Source: G963669295 sp963669295 (GTDB lineage Bacteria; Bacteroidota; Bacteroidia; Flavobacteriales_D; CALLUQ01). From it: a stretch of 64,000 nucleotides of DNA. This document shows positions 1 to 8,532 of the stretch, piece by piece. The first letter of the stretch is position 1. Each line of letters opens with the position of its first letter. The DNA is taken from NCBI GenBank assembly GCA_963669295.1, contig OY769938.1, positions 3,162,001 to 3,226,000 on the forward strand, in the 5' to 3' direction. The notes under the pieces were generated by a model. It saw only the letters and a list, made by a program, of their open reading frames with translations, was not told the origin of the DNA and did not search any database. A program made the position numbers and the translations under genes.

Positions 1-741
1 AGAAAAGTTTTGGTCAATGACTTTCAGTTGCCCTAAAATACCTTCTGATTCATAGCGTACCTGGTAGCGCGCTGAGTTGTTGTTTTCCCTTGGTTTTACA
101 AATCCCAGGCAGGCTCCTACTGCTACAATAACGATGAGGGCAGCGATGTTCTTTTTCATCACAAGTGCCACTGCTGCTGCTGCAACAAGTATGGCTCCAT
201 AAATGAGGGCTGGCGTTTTAATGCCAAATTCAGGCATCAGGTAAAAGCCAAGTAAGAAGGTAGAGATAATGCCTCCCAGGGTGGAGATGGCATAAACTGA
301 CCCGGCACTCTTTCCGGTAGTGTCAATGCTATCGTTGATGCTGTTGATGATCATGGGCGAGGTCATGCCCATAAAAAGCAAAGGAGGGAACATGAAAACG
401 AGCAACGATACAGTAGTGCCCCATTGTATGCTCATATCAATGGTAGCTGTCATTACCGCCTTACTGAGGTAGGGCATAATCACCAATAAAAAACCTGCTA
501 CAATCAACGCGATGTTGATCATATTTTTCTTGTTGTATTTGTTAGACACGTATCCTCCAAGGTAATAGCCACTCATGAGTGCACCGAGGGTAACGCCTAG
601 CACAGCGGCCCATACGTACAGCGAACTGCCAAAAAATGGGGTCACCATTTTTGCGCCTAACAGCTCGCATGCCATTACTGCTCCTCCCTCTAAAAAGGCC
701 AGGGTGAAAAGGTATCTTTTCTGTTGTTTAGCGTTTGTCAT
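1..741 (-). CDS. Fused MFS/spermidine synthase-type membrane protein, 5' part only
   Basis: Open reading frame read leftwards from an ATG at 741 and still open at base 1, so only the first 247 residues are present. The translation begins MTNAKQQKRYLFTLAFLEGG and continues with motifs seen in the membrane half of fused MFS/spermidine synthases: a CELLGAKMV-type first helix, FFGSSLYVWAA, then GALMSGYYLGG. About six or seven hydrophobic segments are visible. The aminopropyltransferase-like half would lie outside the window, so enzymatic activity cannot be judged. It starts 8 bp after the stop of the FG-GAP lipoprotein gene on the same strand, so the two are probably co-transcribed. Family assignment rests on remembered motifs, not a search. 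Confidence 0.72.
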   Translation of the reverse strand, partial: MTNAKQQKRYLFTLAFLEGGAVMACELLGAKMVTPFFGSSLYVWAAVLGVTLGALMSGYYLGGYVSNKYNKKNMINIALIVAGFLLVIMPYLSKAVMTATIDMSIQWGTTVSLLVFMFPPLLFMGMTSPMIINSINDSIDTTGKSAGSVYAISTLGGIISTFLLGFYLMPEFGIKTPALIYGAILVAAAAVALVMKKNIAALIVIVAVGACLGFVKPRENNNSARYQVRYESEGILGQLKVIDQNFS

Positions 742-749
742 AAGCAGCG

Positions 750-3700
750 TTAAGGTTGTTGAACAGCATTTACGGTTCGTTGTTCATTGTTAGCGGTGAA
801 AAATACAACTTTTTCAATGGTTTCGTTCAGTACAACAAAGCGAGAGCTTTGACCGAGGTAGCCTTCGCCATAATACAATTCTTTGCGTTGCGAGGTGCCA
901 TCTTTAAATTGAACAATCGCATGTGTTTCCATATTGGTGGCCTTCGCTATGGTTTGTTGTTGAGCAACGAAAGTTTGTGTGCTTTCATCGTTGTTGACTA
1001 CCGCAAGAAGGTAGCTGTTGGTAGCGGCAATTGCGGCCATGCTTCGGGCATCATGAGGCGTATAAAACCCACTTTGTTGCATGCGAATGGGTGAAAAATC
1101 ACCTTTGCTATTGCCATAAAGCACCAGGCCTATAGCGGCATCATTGCGTCCGGTTTCAACTTCTGCCGGGTAGAAATTACCTGTCAACACAACATCTGTG
1201 TGGCCATCGTTATTCACATCGTTGATGTGGATGCCATGTACCGGAGCAAATTGTGCTTCGAGTGGCAGTGTATGCATAACGAATTGACCGTTACCAAGGT
1301 TTTCGATGTAGGAGGTTTCAAATCGCTGTACCTCATAATGCAAGGCCTCCTTAAGGTTATTGGCACCTAAAATGCCATCCAGGCTGGCATCGGCAAATGC
1401 GTTGTAGGTTGGGAATTTGTTTTTGATTTCGGGGATTTGTTCAGAGGTACATTCCCTCCCGCGTATGGGAAGTTGCCGGTTGTTTTCTTCCTTACTCAAG
1501 ATGATGTCATGCACACCATCGCCATCAAAATCGTGGCAATATACATGAAAGGGGTGTGCAGGAGAGGCATGGTATTTTGTGTTGGTGCCATGGTTGCCAA
1601 CAATGTAATCGATGTCGCCATCGCGATCAAAATCACCACCATTGATGCTGTTCCACCAGCCAGCCATTTTAGACAATCCTGTTTGTTCGGTAATGTTGGT
1701 GAAGGAGCCTCCGTTGTTTTTGAAAAAAGTAATGGGCATCCACTCACCTACTACCATCAAGTCGATGGTTCCATTGTTATCAAAATCGGTCCACAAAGCA
1801 GCCGTAGCCATGCCCAGTTGCTCCAGCTCGGGGGCAACAGTGGAAGTAACATTGCTAAAGGTGCCTCCGTTATTTTGTAAGAGGGTACTTTTTGCGGGAT
1901 AGGGGTATTGCCCTGGGGTTAAGCGCCCTCCAACAAAGAGGTCGAGGTCGCCATCCTTATCATAATCGGCAGCGTGCACACTGCCACCACTTGTTGTTAT
2001 GGCGGGAAGTGCATTGTTCGACTTTACAAAGTTGCCTTTGCCATTGTTGGTATAAAGCCGATCTTGCAAGTTAGGGTCTCCAACTACAAATTCATTGCCT
2101 CCACTTACTACATATAAATCAAGGTCGTTGTCATTGTCGGCATCAAAAAACAAGCATCCCATGTCTTCGCAGTTTTTGTCTGCTTTCCAGGGTTGCGAGG
2201 CGCTCAACGAGAAGTTGCCATTGCTTTGTTGCAAGTGCAGTTGACCGCCAGTACCTGCGGCATTGCCTAGGTATATATCATCAAGCCCATCGCCATTTAC
2301 ATCGCCAACGGCTATGCCCGATCCATTTTGAGATTGTTTGTGAGGGAGCAGGCCTTCTTTTTCAAAATCATTGTATTCGTTTTCACGGTGTTGAAAGGTT
2401 AGTTGCCCGGTGGTTTCGGTAAAAAGAGAGGGAGGAGGTGGAGGTGTTGCTTGTGGTGGTTGTGCATTGCTGTAATCCAGCTCGTGTGTGGCATTGGTGT
2501 TCAGGTTGGCCATTACCTGTACGTGGCCATCTGGCCAGGTTACAGTAGCTTCTACTGCACCTGCGTTACCTGTACCAAAAACCAGTTGTGCATCTACTGC
2601 AGAAAGGTAACCCCGGGTGGGTTGCTGTTCTTGTGTTTGCACCATGTTATTGGCTTTTATTTGAACCGTTGCGCCTATGCCTCCTTTGTTACCAGGGGCT
2701 CCTTTTAAACGGAATTTAATGTAGTTGCCTACAGCATAATCGGAGGTGGTATTGCGATAAATGAATGCTTTGTCGTTGATGTTGTTGACGACCAGGTCGA
2801 GGTCGCCATCATTGTCGAGGTCGCCATAGCCCGATCCGTTAGAGAAAGAGGCTTGCACAATGCCCCAATCGGTGGTTTTCTTCTCGAACTGAAGGTGCCC
2901 TTTGTTTTTAAAGACATAGTTTTTCAGCTTGGTAGACCCAAGTAAGCTCAGGGCCTGTATAATGTCCATGTCTACCTTGCCGCCACCTTGCTGGGCCAAC
3001 TGATTGGTTTTTACATTGAAGTCGCGGTCGGTAACATCCCTCAATATGCCATTGGTTACAAAGAGGTCTTTATGGCCATCGTTGTCGAAGTCGGCAAGCA
3101 GGGGAGCCCAACTCCAATCGGTTTTGTCGATGCCGGCCAGTTGGGCTATTTCACTAAATGTACCATTGCCGTTGTTGAGTTGCAAAGAGTTGCGCATGTA
3201 TTGGTAGTGGTATCCCTTTTCTACCGACTCCCAAAACAATTCGGGGTTCATGGCGCCCATCATTACTTTCGATCTTTTGTAGTCTTCGGCCAACATATCA
3301 AGCACCACAATGTCGTTTTTACCATCGTTGTTAAGGTCGGCCACATCGCATCCCATACCGTAGTTGGAAATGTGTTTGGTCGCGGTTTTAATCGACTCGG
3401 TAAATGTTCCATCGCCATTGTTGAAATACAAAAAGTCGGTTTCAATGTAATCGTTGGTAACATAAATATCGAGCCAATCGTCTTCGTTGAGCTGCCCTAT
3501 GCTAACGCCCAGCCCAAACCCATAGTTGCTAATGCCTGCTTGTTCCGAAACATCGGTAAAGGTGTTGTTGCCATTGTTGCGATACAGTCGGTCGCTGGTA
3601 TACTTGTCAATCACCTTTTCCTTTACGGTGGTGTTGGCATGGAGGCGAACAAAGTCTACGGGATGATTCACCACGTAAGCGTCGAGGTCGCCATCTTTAT

Positions 3701-4280
3701 CGTAATCAAAAAAAGCAGTTTGGGTAGAATACCCCATGTCGTTAAGACCGTATTGAGCAGCGCTTTCGGTAAAGGTGAGGTTGCCGTTGTTGATGAAAAG
3801 GTGGTTTTTTCGCATTTCAGGAATGGTATAGCCTCCCGAACGGGCAACGTAAATGTCTAACCATCCATCGTTGTTGATGTCGACCATGGTAACACCGGTC
3901 GACCATCCATTGCCACCACCTACACCTGCCGATGCTGTGATGTTGGTAAAGCTCAGGTTGCCGTTATTGAGGTAAAGCTCATCGGGCACCATGTTGCCCG
4001 TGAAAAATAGCTCGGGAAGTCCATCGTTGTTGAGGTCGCCAATGGCTACACCGCCACCATTGTAAAAGTATTCGTAGTTGTATACGTTGCGGGCATAGTC
4101 TTCTACAATGGTGTTGTTGAAATGTACACCTGTTTGTGGAGGGGCTACAAGTGCAAATACCGGTTGTGTTGTGGCAACTGTATCGGGAACATGAGTTACT
4201 TGCTCGGGTGTTTCTTCGTTGGTACAGCTCCAGCAAAATAACGTGATTAGGAGTAGGAATATCCCAGGTTTTATTGGCAT
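750..4280 (-). CDS. Large FG-GAP/VCBS repeat lipoprotein with ASPIC/UnbV domain (CRTAC1-like)
   Basis: The protein has 1176 residues from the ATG at 4280. An upstream in-frame ATG at 4313 would only add a poor N-terminus before the hydrophobic stretch. The start PIKPGIFLLLITLFCWSC looks like a lipoprotein signal with Cys19 as the lipidated residue, although the lipobox (CWS-C) is not ideal. Fourteen calcium-binding style repeats of the form D-x-[ND]-x-D-G-x-x-D (FG-GAP/VCBS) can be counted, seven before and seven after an ASPIC/UnbV domain at about residues 533-603 of this model. A proline-rich linker follows that domain. It is expected to be a surface or outer-membrane-anchored beta-propeller protein that binds ligand or glycan; no catalytic residues can be named. 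It lies just upstream of the spermidine-synthase-type gene. Confidence 0.85.
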   Translation of the reverse strand: MPIKPGIFLLLITLFCWSCTNEETPEQVTHVPDTVATTQPVFALVAPPQTGVHFNNTIVEDYARNVYNYEYFYNGGGVAIGDLNNDGLPELFFTGNMVPDELYLNNGNLSFTNITASAGVGGGNGWSTGVTMVDINNDGWLDIYVARSGGYTIPEMRKNHLFINNGNLTFTESAAQYGLNDMGYSTQTAFFDYDKDGDLDAYVVNHPVDFVRLHANTTVKEKVIDKYTSDRLYRNNGNNTFTDVSEQAGISNYGFGLGVSIGQLNEDDWLDIYVTNDYIETDFLYFNNGDGTFTESIKTATKHISNYGMGCDVADLNNDGKNDIVVLDMLAEDYKRSKVMMGAMNPELFWESVEKGYHYQYMRNSLQLNNGNGTFSEIAQLAGIDKTDWSWAPLLADFDNDGHKDLFVTNGILRDVTDRDFNVKTNQLAQQGGGKVDMDIIQALSLLGSTKLKNYVFKNKGHLQFEKKTTDWGIVQASFSNGSGYGDLDNDGDLDLVVNNINDKAFIYRNTTSDYAVGNYIKFRLKGAPGNKGGIGATVQIKANNMVQTQEQQPTRGYLSAVDAQLVFGTGNAGAVEATVTWPDGHVQVMANLNTNATHELDYSNAQPPQATPPPPPSLFTETTGQLTFQHRENEYNDFEKEGLLPHKQSQNGSGIAVGDVNGDGLDDIYLGNAAGTGGQLHLQQSNGNFSLSASQPWKADKNCEDMGCLFFDADNDNDLDLYVVSGGNEFVVGDPNLQDRLYTNNGKGNFVKSNNALPAITTSGGSVHAADYDKDGDLDLFVGGRLTPGQYPYPAKSTLLQNNGGTFSNVTSTVAPELEQLGMATAALWTDFDNNGTIDLMVVGEWMPITFFKNNGGSFTNITEQTGLSKMAGWWNSINGGDFDRDGDIDYIVGNHGTNTKYHASPAHPFHVYCHDFDGDGVHDIILSKEENNRQLPIRGRECTSEQIPEIKNKFPTYNAFADASLDGILGANNLKEALHYEVQRFETSYIENLGNGQFVMHTLPLEAQFAPVHGIHINDVNNDGHTDVVLTGNFYPAEVETGRNDAAIGLVLYGNSKGDFSPIRMQQSGFYTPHDARSMAAIAATNSYLLAVVNNDESTQTFVAQQQTIAKATNMETHAIVQFKDGTSQRKELYYGEGYLGQSSRFVVLNETIEKVVFFTANNEQRTVNAVQQP

Positions 4281-4343
4281 GTAAGTAGGTTTATATCTGA
4301 GAAAAATAAACATTATTCCTTAAGAATGAAAACTGATTTTCGG

Positions 4344-4380
4344 CAAAACAAAACGGGCCTCATCAAAAGATGAAGCCCGC
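4344..4380 (-). terminator. Intrinsic terminator after the PKD/T9SS-B gene
   Basis: Arms 4354-4364 and 4369-4379 form an 11-bp stem with one mismatch and an AAAA loop as read on the plus strand. Read on the minus strand it is followed by a broken T-run (TTTTGTTTT), as expected for termination of the leftward sigma factor/PKD operon. Confidence 0.7.
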
Positions 4381-4400
4381 TTTGGGAAGTTGGTCGATTC

Positions 4401-5711
4401 TTATTCAAGTAGGGTGATGGTTCCCTTGTGGGTGTCTTGGAAACCGAAGTTGTCTTTTATGACAACCACCCAAACATATGTACCCGGAACGGCCATGTTT
4501 CCTGTGCCCAGGACTCTTCCATCCCATGGGCGACTTTTTTCATTCGTATCGTAAATCAATTGACCATCTTTGTTGTAGATGTTCATTTGAAAGTTGACAT
4601 CCATTACCTTCAATGCTTCTGGCAGGAAGTCGTCGTTTAACCCGTCTCCGTTTGGCGTAAATCCTGTGGCAGCCAATAGGTTGAGGTCGTTGTTAATTCT
4701 TACCGGCTTTACAATGGTATCGTAGCAGTTGTAAATATTGCTTACAATCAATTCTACATTGTAAATTCCTTTCTTGCGGAACAAGTGAGTAGGGGCTTTG
4801 CTAAACGACTTGTGTCCGTCGTTGAAGTTCCATTTCCACTCGATGGCATTCGCTTTGTTTTGGAATTCCACCATGGGAATGATGTTGTTTTCAGAGAACT
4901 CCCAATCGAAATCAGCTTCAGGGCGTTCGTATACTGTAATCATATCTTCGATGGTACGGGTATATACTTCGCCATCGTTTCCTTGTACAGTAAGGCTAAC
5001 ATCGTAACCATTGTCGGCTTCGGTATACGTGTGCACCGGACTTACTTCTTTCGAGTAGGTGCCGTCACCAAAGTTCCACAAGTAGTTGCCTTTAATTTCA
5101 TTAGAGTTAGCAAAGAAGCGCACTTTCACACCTCCACAACCTTCCATCACATCCGAATTGAATACCAGTGTTGGTTTCACCGCATTCACAGCATGTGGCG
5201 TTTGTTGAGGCTGATGATTGGGCTCTTCATTGTTGGTAACCTGTGGCGTATTGTTATGCACAGGCTCTTCAGCTTCCGTATTGTTGGTCTTGTTATTATC
5301 GTTCACATTGTCAACAATAATTTCGGCATTGTCGTTAGCGCCTTCTTCGGCAGCTTCTTCAGCGTTGTTTGCTTCGTTGTTGCCATCGTGTTGAACCACA
5401 GCAGGTGCTGTTTCGTTAGCATTCGATGGCTTCACGTTAAACGGTTGATCGGTGGTGTCTTCGTGGTACACCAATTCGTTGGCAGTAAGTGTGCTTTCCG
5501 AATCGATGGATTGGTAGATAAAGACACCCGAAACAATAATTCCGGCAGCAATTAATGCAGCATACAGGGTAGAGGTAGAGAAGGTGCTGGGCTTAGCAAG
5601 GCTATCCAGCGATTGATTCATCTCATCCCAATGGGAAGCATCATAAGGTACCTCGTGATTTTCAAGAGATTCCTTGATCAACTTTTCAAAACTATTTAGG
5701 TCATTCCCCAT
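4401..5711 (-). CDS. Membrane-anchored PKD protein with T9SS type B C-terminal domain, coupled to a sigma factor
   Basis: The protein has 436 residues. Residues 1-45 are polar and contain a HWDEM motif like the N-termini of Bacteroidota proteins encoded beside ECF sigma factors. Residues about 47-66 form a single hydrophobic helix, followed by an Asn/Glu-rich low-complexity linker (about 75-165). One or two PKD-like folds follow (WNFGDGTYS, WKWNFNDGH). The C-terminal 90 residues carry the FTPNGDGLNDDF signature of the gliding-motility/T9SS type B sorting domain (TIGR04131-like). Its ATG lies inside the end of the sigma gene (11-bp overlap), so translation is coupled. A plausible role, by inference, is an anti-sigma or sensor protein with the C-terminus outside the cytoplasm. 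A T9SS domain on a protein with an internal anchor rather than a cleavable signal peptide is odd. Confidence 0.85.
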   Translation of the reverse strand: MGNDLNSFEKLIKESLENHEVPYDASHWDEMNQSLDSLAKPSTFSTSTLYAALIAAGIIVSGVFIYQSIDSESTLTANELVYHEDTTDQPFNVKPSNANETAPAVVQHDGNNEANNAEEAAEEGANDNAEIIVDNVNDNNKTNNTEAEEPVHNNTPQVTNNEEPNHQPQQTPHAVNAVKPTLVFNSDVMEGCGGVKVRFFANSNEIKGNYLWNFGDGTYSKEVSPVHTYTEADNGYDVSLTVQGNDGEVYTRTIEDMITVYERPEADFDWEFSENNIIPMVEFQNKANAIEWKWNFNDGHKSFSKAPTHLFRKKGIYNVELIVSNIYNCYDTIVKPVRINNDLNLLAATGFTPNGDGLNDDFLPEALKVMDVNFQMNIYNKDGQLIYDTNEKSRPWDGRVLGTGNMAVPGTYVWVVVIKDNFGFQDTHKGTITLLE

Positions 5712-6279
5712 TATTGCGTATAAAATCTTGTTCTAATATTTTCTTTAAATTCTGTTTGGCTTTAGCAAGGTTCGATTTTGAAGTTCCTGTGCTTATGCCA
5801 AGTATTTCAGCGATCTCTTTGTGCGAATAATTTTCAACGACATACAAGTTAAAAACTGTTCGGTATGCCGGAGAAAGCTGTTGCATCGCCTGCACTACAT
5901 TTTCGGTTTTTAAACCGCCAAATGGTTTTTCATCCTCCTCTTCTTCCGGCTCATTTTGCAAGTTGTCGATGGTGTTATCGTCTTCACTTAACAAATAGGA
6001 ATTTCTATTTTTCCTAAAACTGTCGATCGCAGTGTTAACGATGATCCTTCGTATCCAACCTTCAAAAGAACCTGCGCTGTTGTACTTTTTTATGTTGGTG
6101 AAAACTTTAATGAATCCATCTTGAAGAATATCTTTCGCCTCGTCTCGGTCTCTGGCGTATCGAAAACATACGGCCATCATTTTACCATAGTAGGCTTCAT
6201 ATACCTTCTGCTGAGACTTTCTATCTCCCTTAATGCAGCCTTTTATGACTTCTTCTTGCTCTCGCTCAGACAGATTCAT
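5701..6279 (-). CDS. RNA polymerase sigma-70 family (ECF-type) sigma factor
   Basis: 192 residues. Region 2 is visible as YYGKMMAVCFRYARDRDEAKDILQ followed by the GWIRRIIVNTAID segment that binds the -10 element. Region 4 is visible near the C-terminus as SPAYRTVFNLYVVENYSHKE then the helix-turn-helix IAEILGISTGTSKSNLAKAK. An acidic linker (EPEEEEDEKP) joins them. The stop overlaps the start of the PKD/T9SS-B membrane protein by 11 bp, the usual sigma/anti-sigma arrangement. The 294 bp between this gene and mdh, transcribed the other way, hold both promoters; no clear TAnnTTTG box was found on the sigma side. Confidence 0.95.
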   Translation of the reverse strand: MNLSEREQEEVIKGCIKGDRKSQQKVYEAYYGKMMAVCFRYARDRDEAKDILQDGFIKVFTNIKKYNSAGSFEGWIRRIIVNTAIDSFRKNRNSYLLSEDDNTIDNLQNEPEEEEDEKPFGGLKTENVVQAMQQLSPAYRTVFNLYVVENYSHKEIAEILGISTGTSKSNLAKAKQNLKKILEQDFIRNNGE

Positions 6280-6499
6280 CTGAATTTTCGTTGGTAAGAC
6301 GTTTGGTTTGTTGAATGGTTGCCTAATTATTTTCCCGAAAATGGATAATTTTCTCCAATTAAACGATTTTTTGTGATAAACAAAGGGCTTTCTTCGATGA
6401 AAATATTTTTTCCCATATTTCTTTCTGCTTCAATTGATGGGGGAAGGGAGGGTTTTTTAATACCAGTGCGTGGTTGGTAACTATCTCCGGTACAATTTA

Positions 6500-6530
6500 T
6501 TGGGATATTGGGTGAATCTTTCTATTTTCG
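6500..6530 (+). promoter_or_regulatory. Candidate mdh promoter
   Basis: TTG at 6500-6502, 20 bp, then TATTTTCG at 6523-6530, one mismatch from the Bacteroidota -7 box TAnnTTTG. It lies about 44 bp before the mdh ATG. The rest of 6280-6500 is AT-rich with no gene or clear motif. Confidence 0.5.
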
Positions 6531-6573
6531 TGCTCCCTATTTAACGAAGTCAAAAACTTATAAATTAAGCAAA

Positions 6574-7509
6574 ATGAAAGTAACTGTTGTAGGTGCCGGT
6601 AATGTAGGTGCTACCTGTGCCGACGCGATCGCACACAAAAGAATTGCCAGCGAAGTGGTATTGTTAGATATCAAAGAAAACTTTGCTGAAGGTAAGGCAT
6701 TAGATATGATGCAAACTGCAACTACTCTTGGTTTTAACACCAGGATATCGGGCAGCACAAACGATTACACTAAAACTGCTGGTAGCGATGTGGTGGTCAT
6801 CACTTCTGGAATTCCTCGTAAGCCAGGTATGACGCGTGAAGAGTTGATTGGTGTGAATGCCGGCATTGTAAAAACAGTTACAGAAAATATATTGAAGCAC
6901 TCGCCAGAAGCCATCATCGTTATTGTATCTAACCCAATGGATACGATGACTTACTTGTGCTTGAAAGAAAGCGGATTGCCTAAGAACAGAATCATTGGTA
7001 TGGGTGGTGCGCTCGATAGCTCACGCTTTAAGTGCTACTTATCGATGGCATTGAACAAGCCAGCGAACGACATTCAAGGCATGGTGATTGGCGGACATGG
7101 TGATACTACCATGATTCCATTAACCCGATTGGCTTCATACAACGGCACTCCTGTTGCTCAACACCTTGATGCTACTACATTAGAGAAAGTTGCTGCCGAT
7201 ACCATGGTAGGAGGTAAAACACTTACCGGCATGCTGGGCACTTCGGCCTGGTACGCTCCAGGGGCTGCTGTAGCTTATTTGGTAGATAGCATTTTGAACG
7301 ATCAACAACGTATGATTCCTTGCTCGGTTTATTTAGAAGGCGAGTATGGCGAAAACGACATTTGCATTGGTGTTCCTTGTATTATTGGTCGCAACGGTGT
7401 TGAATCGATTGTTGATGTGAACCTGAACGATGAAGAAAAAGCATTGTTTACCAAAAGTGCTGAAGCAGTGCGCAACATGAATGGCGCATTAGACGGTATT
7501 TTAGCATAA
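6574..7509 (+). CDS. mdh: Malate dehydrogenase
   Basis: Oxidises malate to oxaloacetate with NAD in the TCA cycle; cytoplasmic. 311 residues, the normal size of the LDH-like bacterial MDH group. The Rossmann motif GAGNVG sits at residues 7-12, the mobile substrate loop carries IPRKPGMTREEL, SNPMD follows, and the catalytic histidine is in GGHGDTTM. I chose ATG 6574 because the conserved MKVTVVGAGNVG starts there; an in-frame ATG at 6508 would add 22 unrelated residues and would lie before the candidate promoter. A strong terminator follows, so this looks like a single-gene transcript. Confidence 0.97.
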   Translation: MKVTVVGAGNVGATCADAIAHKRIASEVVLLDIKENFAEGKALDMMQTATTLGFNTRISGSTNDYTKTAGSDVVVITSGIPRKPGMTREELIGVNAGIVKTVTENILKHSPEAIIVIVSNPMDTMTYLCLKESGLPKNRIIGMGGALDSSRFKCYLSMALNKPANDIQGMVIGGHGDTTMIPLTRLASYNGTPVAQHLDATTLEKVAADTMVGGKTLTGMLGTSAWYAPGAAVAYLVDSILNDQQRMIPCSVYLEGEYGENDICIGVPCIIGRNGVESIVDVNLNDEEKALFTKSAEAVRNMNGALDGILA

Positions 7510-7533
7510 TAAACACATTTATTAATAAGCCAT

Positions 7534-7563
7534 AAAGGGCATTCATCTCGAATGCCCTTTTTT
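7534..7563 (+). terminator. Intrinsic terminator after mdh
   Basis: Perfect stem GGGCATTC (7537-7544) / GAATGCCC (7550-7557), extended by AAA/TTT pairs, 5-base loop, then T6. The next start codon is only 13 bp beyond. Confidence 0.9.
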
Positions 7564-7576
7564 ACTGCCTTGCTTT

Positions 7577-7999
7577 ATGAAAACAACTGTGCCTTTCCAG
7601 CTTTTCGAAATCAAAGATCAAGGATATCACATCGCCATTGATGTGGAAGTGAATGGCATTGTGGTGCGTATGATTGTGGATACCGGGGCTTCTAAAACCG
7701 TATTCGATTTAGATTGGGCCAGGCAGCAGGCAGCCATTACGGTAGAGCGTAACGAAGAGCTTTCTACCGGTTTGGGTACCAACAGCATGGAGAGCTTCCA
7801 CTTTACCGCTGCTTCCATACAGTTGGGCGAACTGGGTTTGCAGGCGTTAGAGGTGTTGGCCATCGACCTTTCGCATGTAAACGATACCTACGAACAGTTG
7901 GACTTGCCAACAATTGCTGGCGTATTGGGAAGCGATCTGCTAAGCGAATACAAGGCTGTAATCGATTACGGAACGGCCACCCTTACCCTACACTTTTAG
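7577..7999 (+). CDS. Retropepsin-like aspartic protease family protein
   Basis: 140 residues, single-domain clan AA fold. The catalytic motif is VDTGAS at about residues 35-40, preceded by a hydrophobic beta strand (VNGIVVRMI). The matching C-terminal GVLGSDLL motif, equivalent to the ILG element of retropepsins, is near residue 113. A retropepsin-like enzyme of this size would act as a homodimer. No signal peptide or membrane segment is visible, so a cytoplasmic location is likely. Substrate is unknown. It starts just after the mdh terminator, and its TAG stop lies at the edge of the first repeat array. The start ATG 7577 gives a sensible N-terminus. Confidence 0.85.
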   Translation: MKTTVPFQLFEIKDQGYHIAIDVEVNGIVVRMIVDTGASKTVFDLDWARQQAAITVERNEELSTGLGTNSMESFHFTAASIQLGELGLQALEVLAIDLSHVNDTYEQLDLPTIAGVLGSDLLSEYKAVIDYGTATLTLHF

Positions 8000-8005
8000 C
8001 CTTTT

Positions 8006-8413
8006 TGCCTCAGGCGCGAGGGCTTTAGCATCTCGCCCGAACCTCATCAGCATCTCGTTCGAACCTACAGAGGTTCGCGGTAGAACCTTATTTGCATTGC
8101 GGCCAATGCAAGAAGCATCTCCTTCCTACCCCGGTAGCAACGCTGGCATACCTCATAGAATGTGGCTTGAACCTGGTAAGCATCTCCCGCAATGCTGTGA
8201 AGCATCTCTGGCATACCTCCAAAGCATCTCCATCGTACCTCGATGGCATTGGTGTTGATGCTCCTGGGGTAAGATGCCAATGCTTTTAGGATAACCGTTA
8301 AGGCAAAATGCATCGTGGCCGAGCCTTTTTGCCTCACGCCTGAACCATGGAGGGTGGCCGTTGATGCTCAAAGGCATTAGGCCATACCTACAGGCATCTC
8401 CATCGTACCTCAG
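8006..8413. repeat. Array A: degenerate tandem repeat, about 18 units of 21-22 bp
   Basis: Units start at 8027, 8049, 8071, 8093, 8114, 8136, 8157, 8179, 8201, 8223, 8245, 8267, 8288, 8309, 8330, 8351, 8372 and 8393; a weaker one may begin at 8006. The best conserved units begin AGCATCTC and carry ACCT or TGCT at columns 15-18. Column 2 is G and column 17 is C in all 18 units, while the rest varies. Several units form dyads, for example TGCATTG/CAATGCA (8093-8110) and CCATCG/CGATGG (8230-8246). GCATCTCCATCGTACCTC occurs exactly at 8224 and 8394. The period is not a multiple of three and no frame stays open with a sensible protein, so I treat it as non-coding. I do not recognise a named family. 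Confidence 0.85.
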
Positions 8414-8478
8414 AGGCCCCTCGTTTTATACGGGGTGGTGGCGGTTGATTTCCCTGGTGTTAAGGCAATTACCGGATA

Positions 8479-8532
8479 AGCGTTTTTTGCTTTTTCGCTG
8501 TTAGCGAATTGCTGTGAATGAATTGGTTTTCG
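8479..8532 (-). pseudogene. Duplicate of the 3' end of a T9SS gene (remnant)
   Basis: This stretch aligns without gaps to 8963-9016, offset 484 bp, with about 42 of 54 bases identical (AGCGTTTTTTGCTTTT, TAGCGAAT and ATTGGTTTTCG are exact blocks). Read on the minus strand it encodes KTNSFTAIR followed by a stop at 8501-8503; the intact neighbour ends KTNKFMVIR then stop. It is therefore a remnant of the last codons and downstream flank of a T9SS type A protein gene. Upstream of it in the minus sense there is no matching coding sequence, only array B. Confidence 0.75.

Noticed and set aside
2988..3860. Long plus-strand open frame opposite the FG-GAP lipoprotein gene, and a similar one at 4785-5555 opposite the PKD gene
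   Set aside because: Antisense shadows of repeat-rich coding sequence; the minus-strand products have clear domains and signals, the plus-strand ones have none.
6508..6573. Earlier ATG in frame with mdh
   Set aside because: It would add 22 residues before the conserved MKVTVVGAGNVG and lie before the candidate promoter -7 box.
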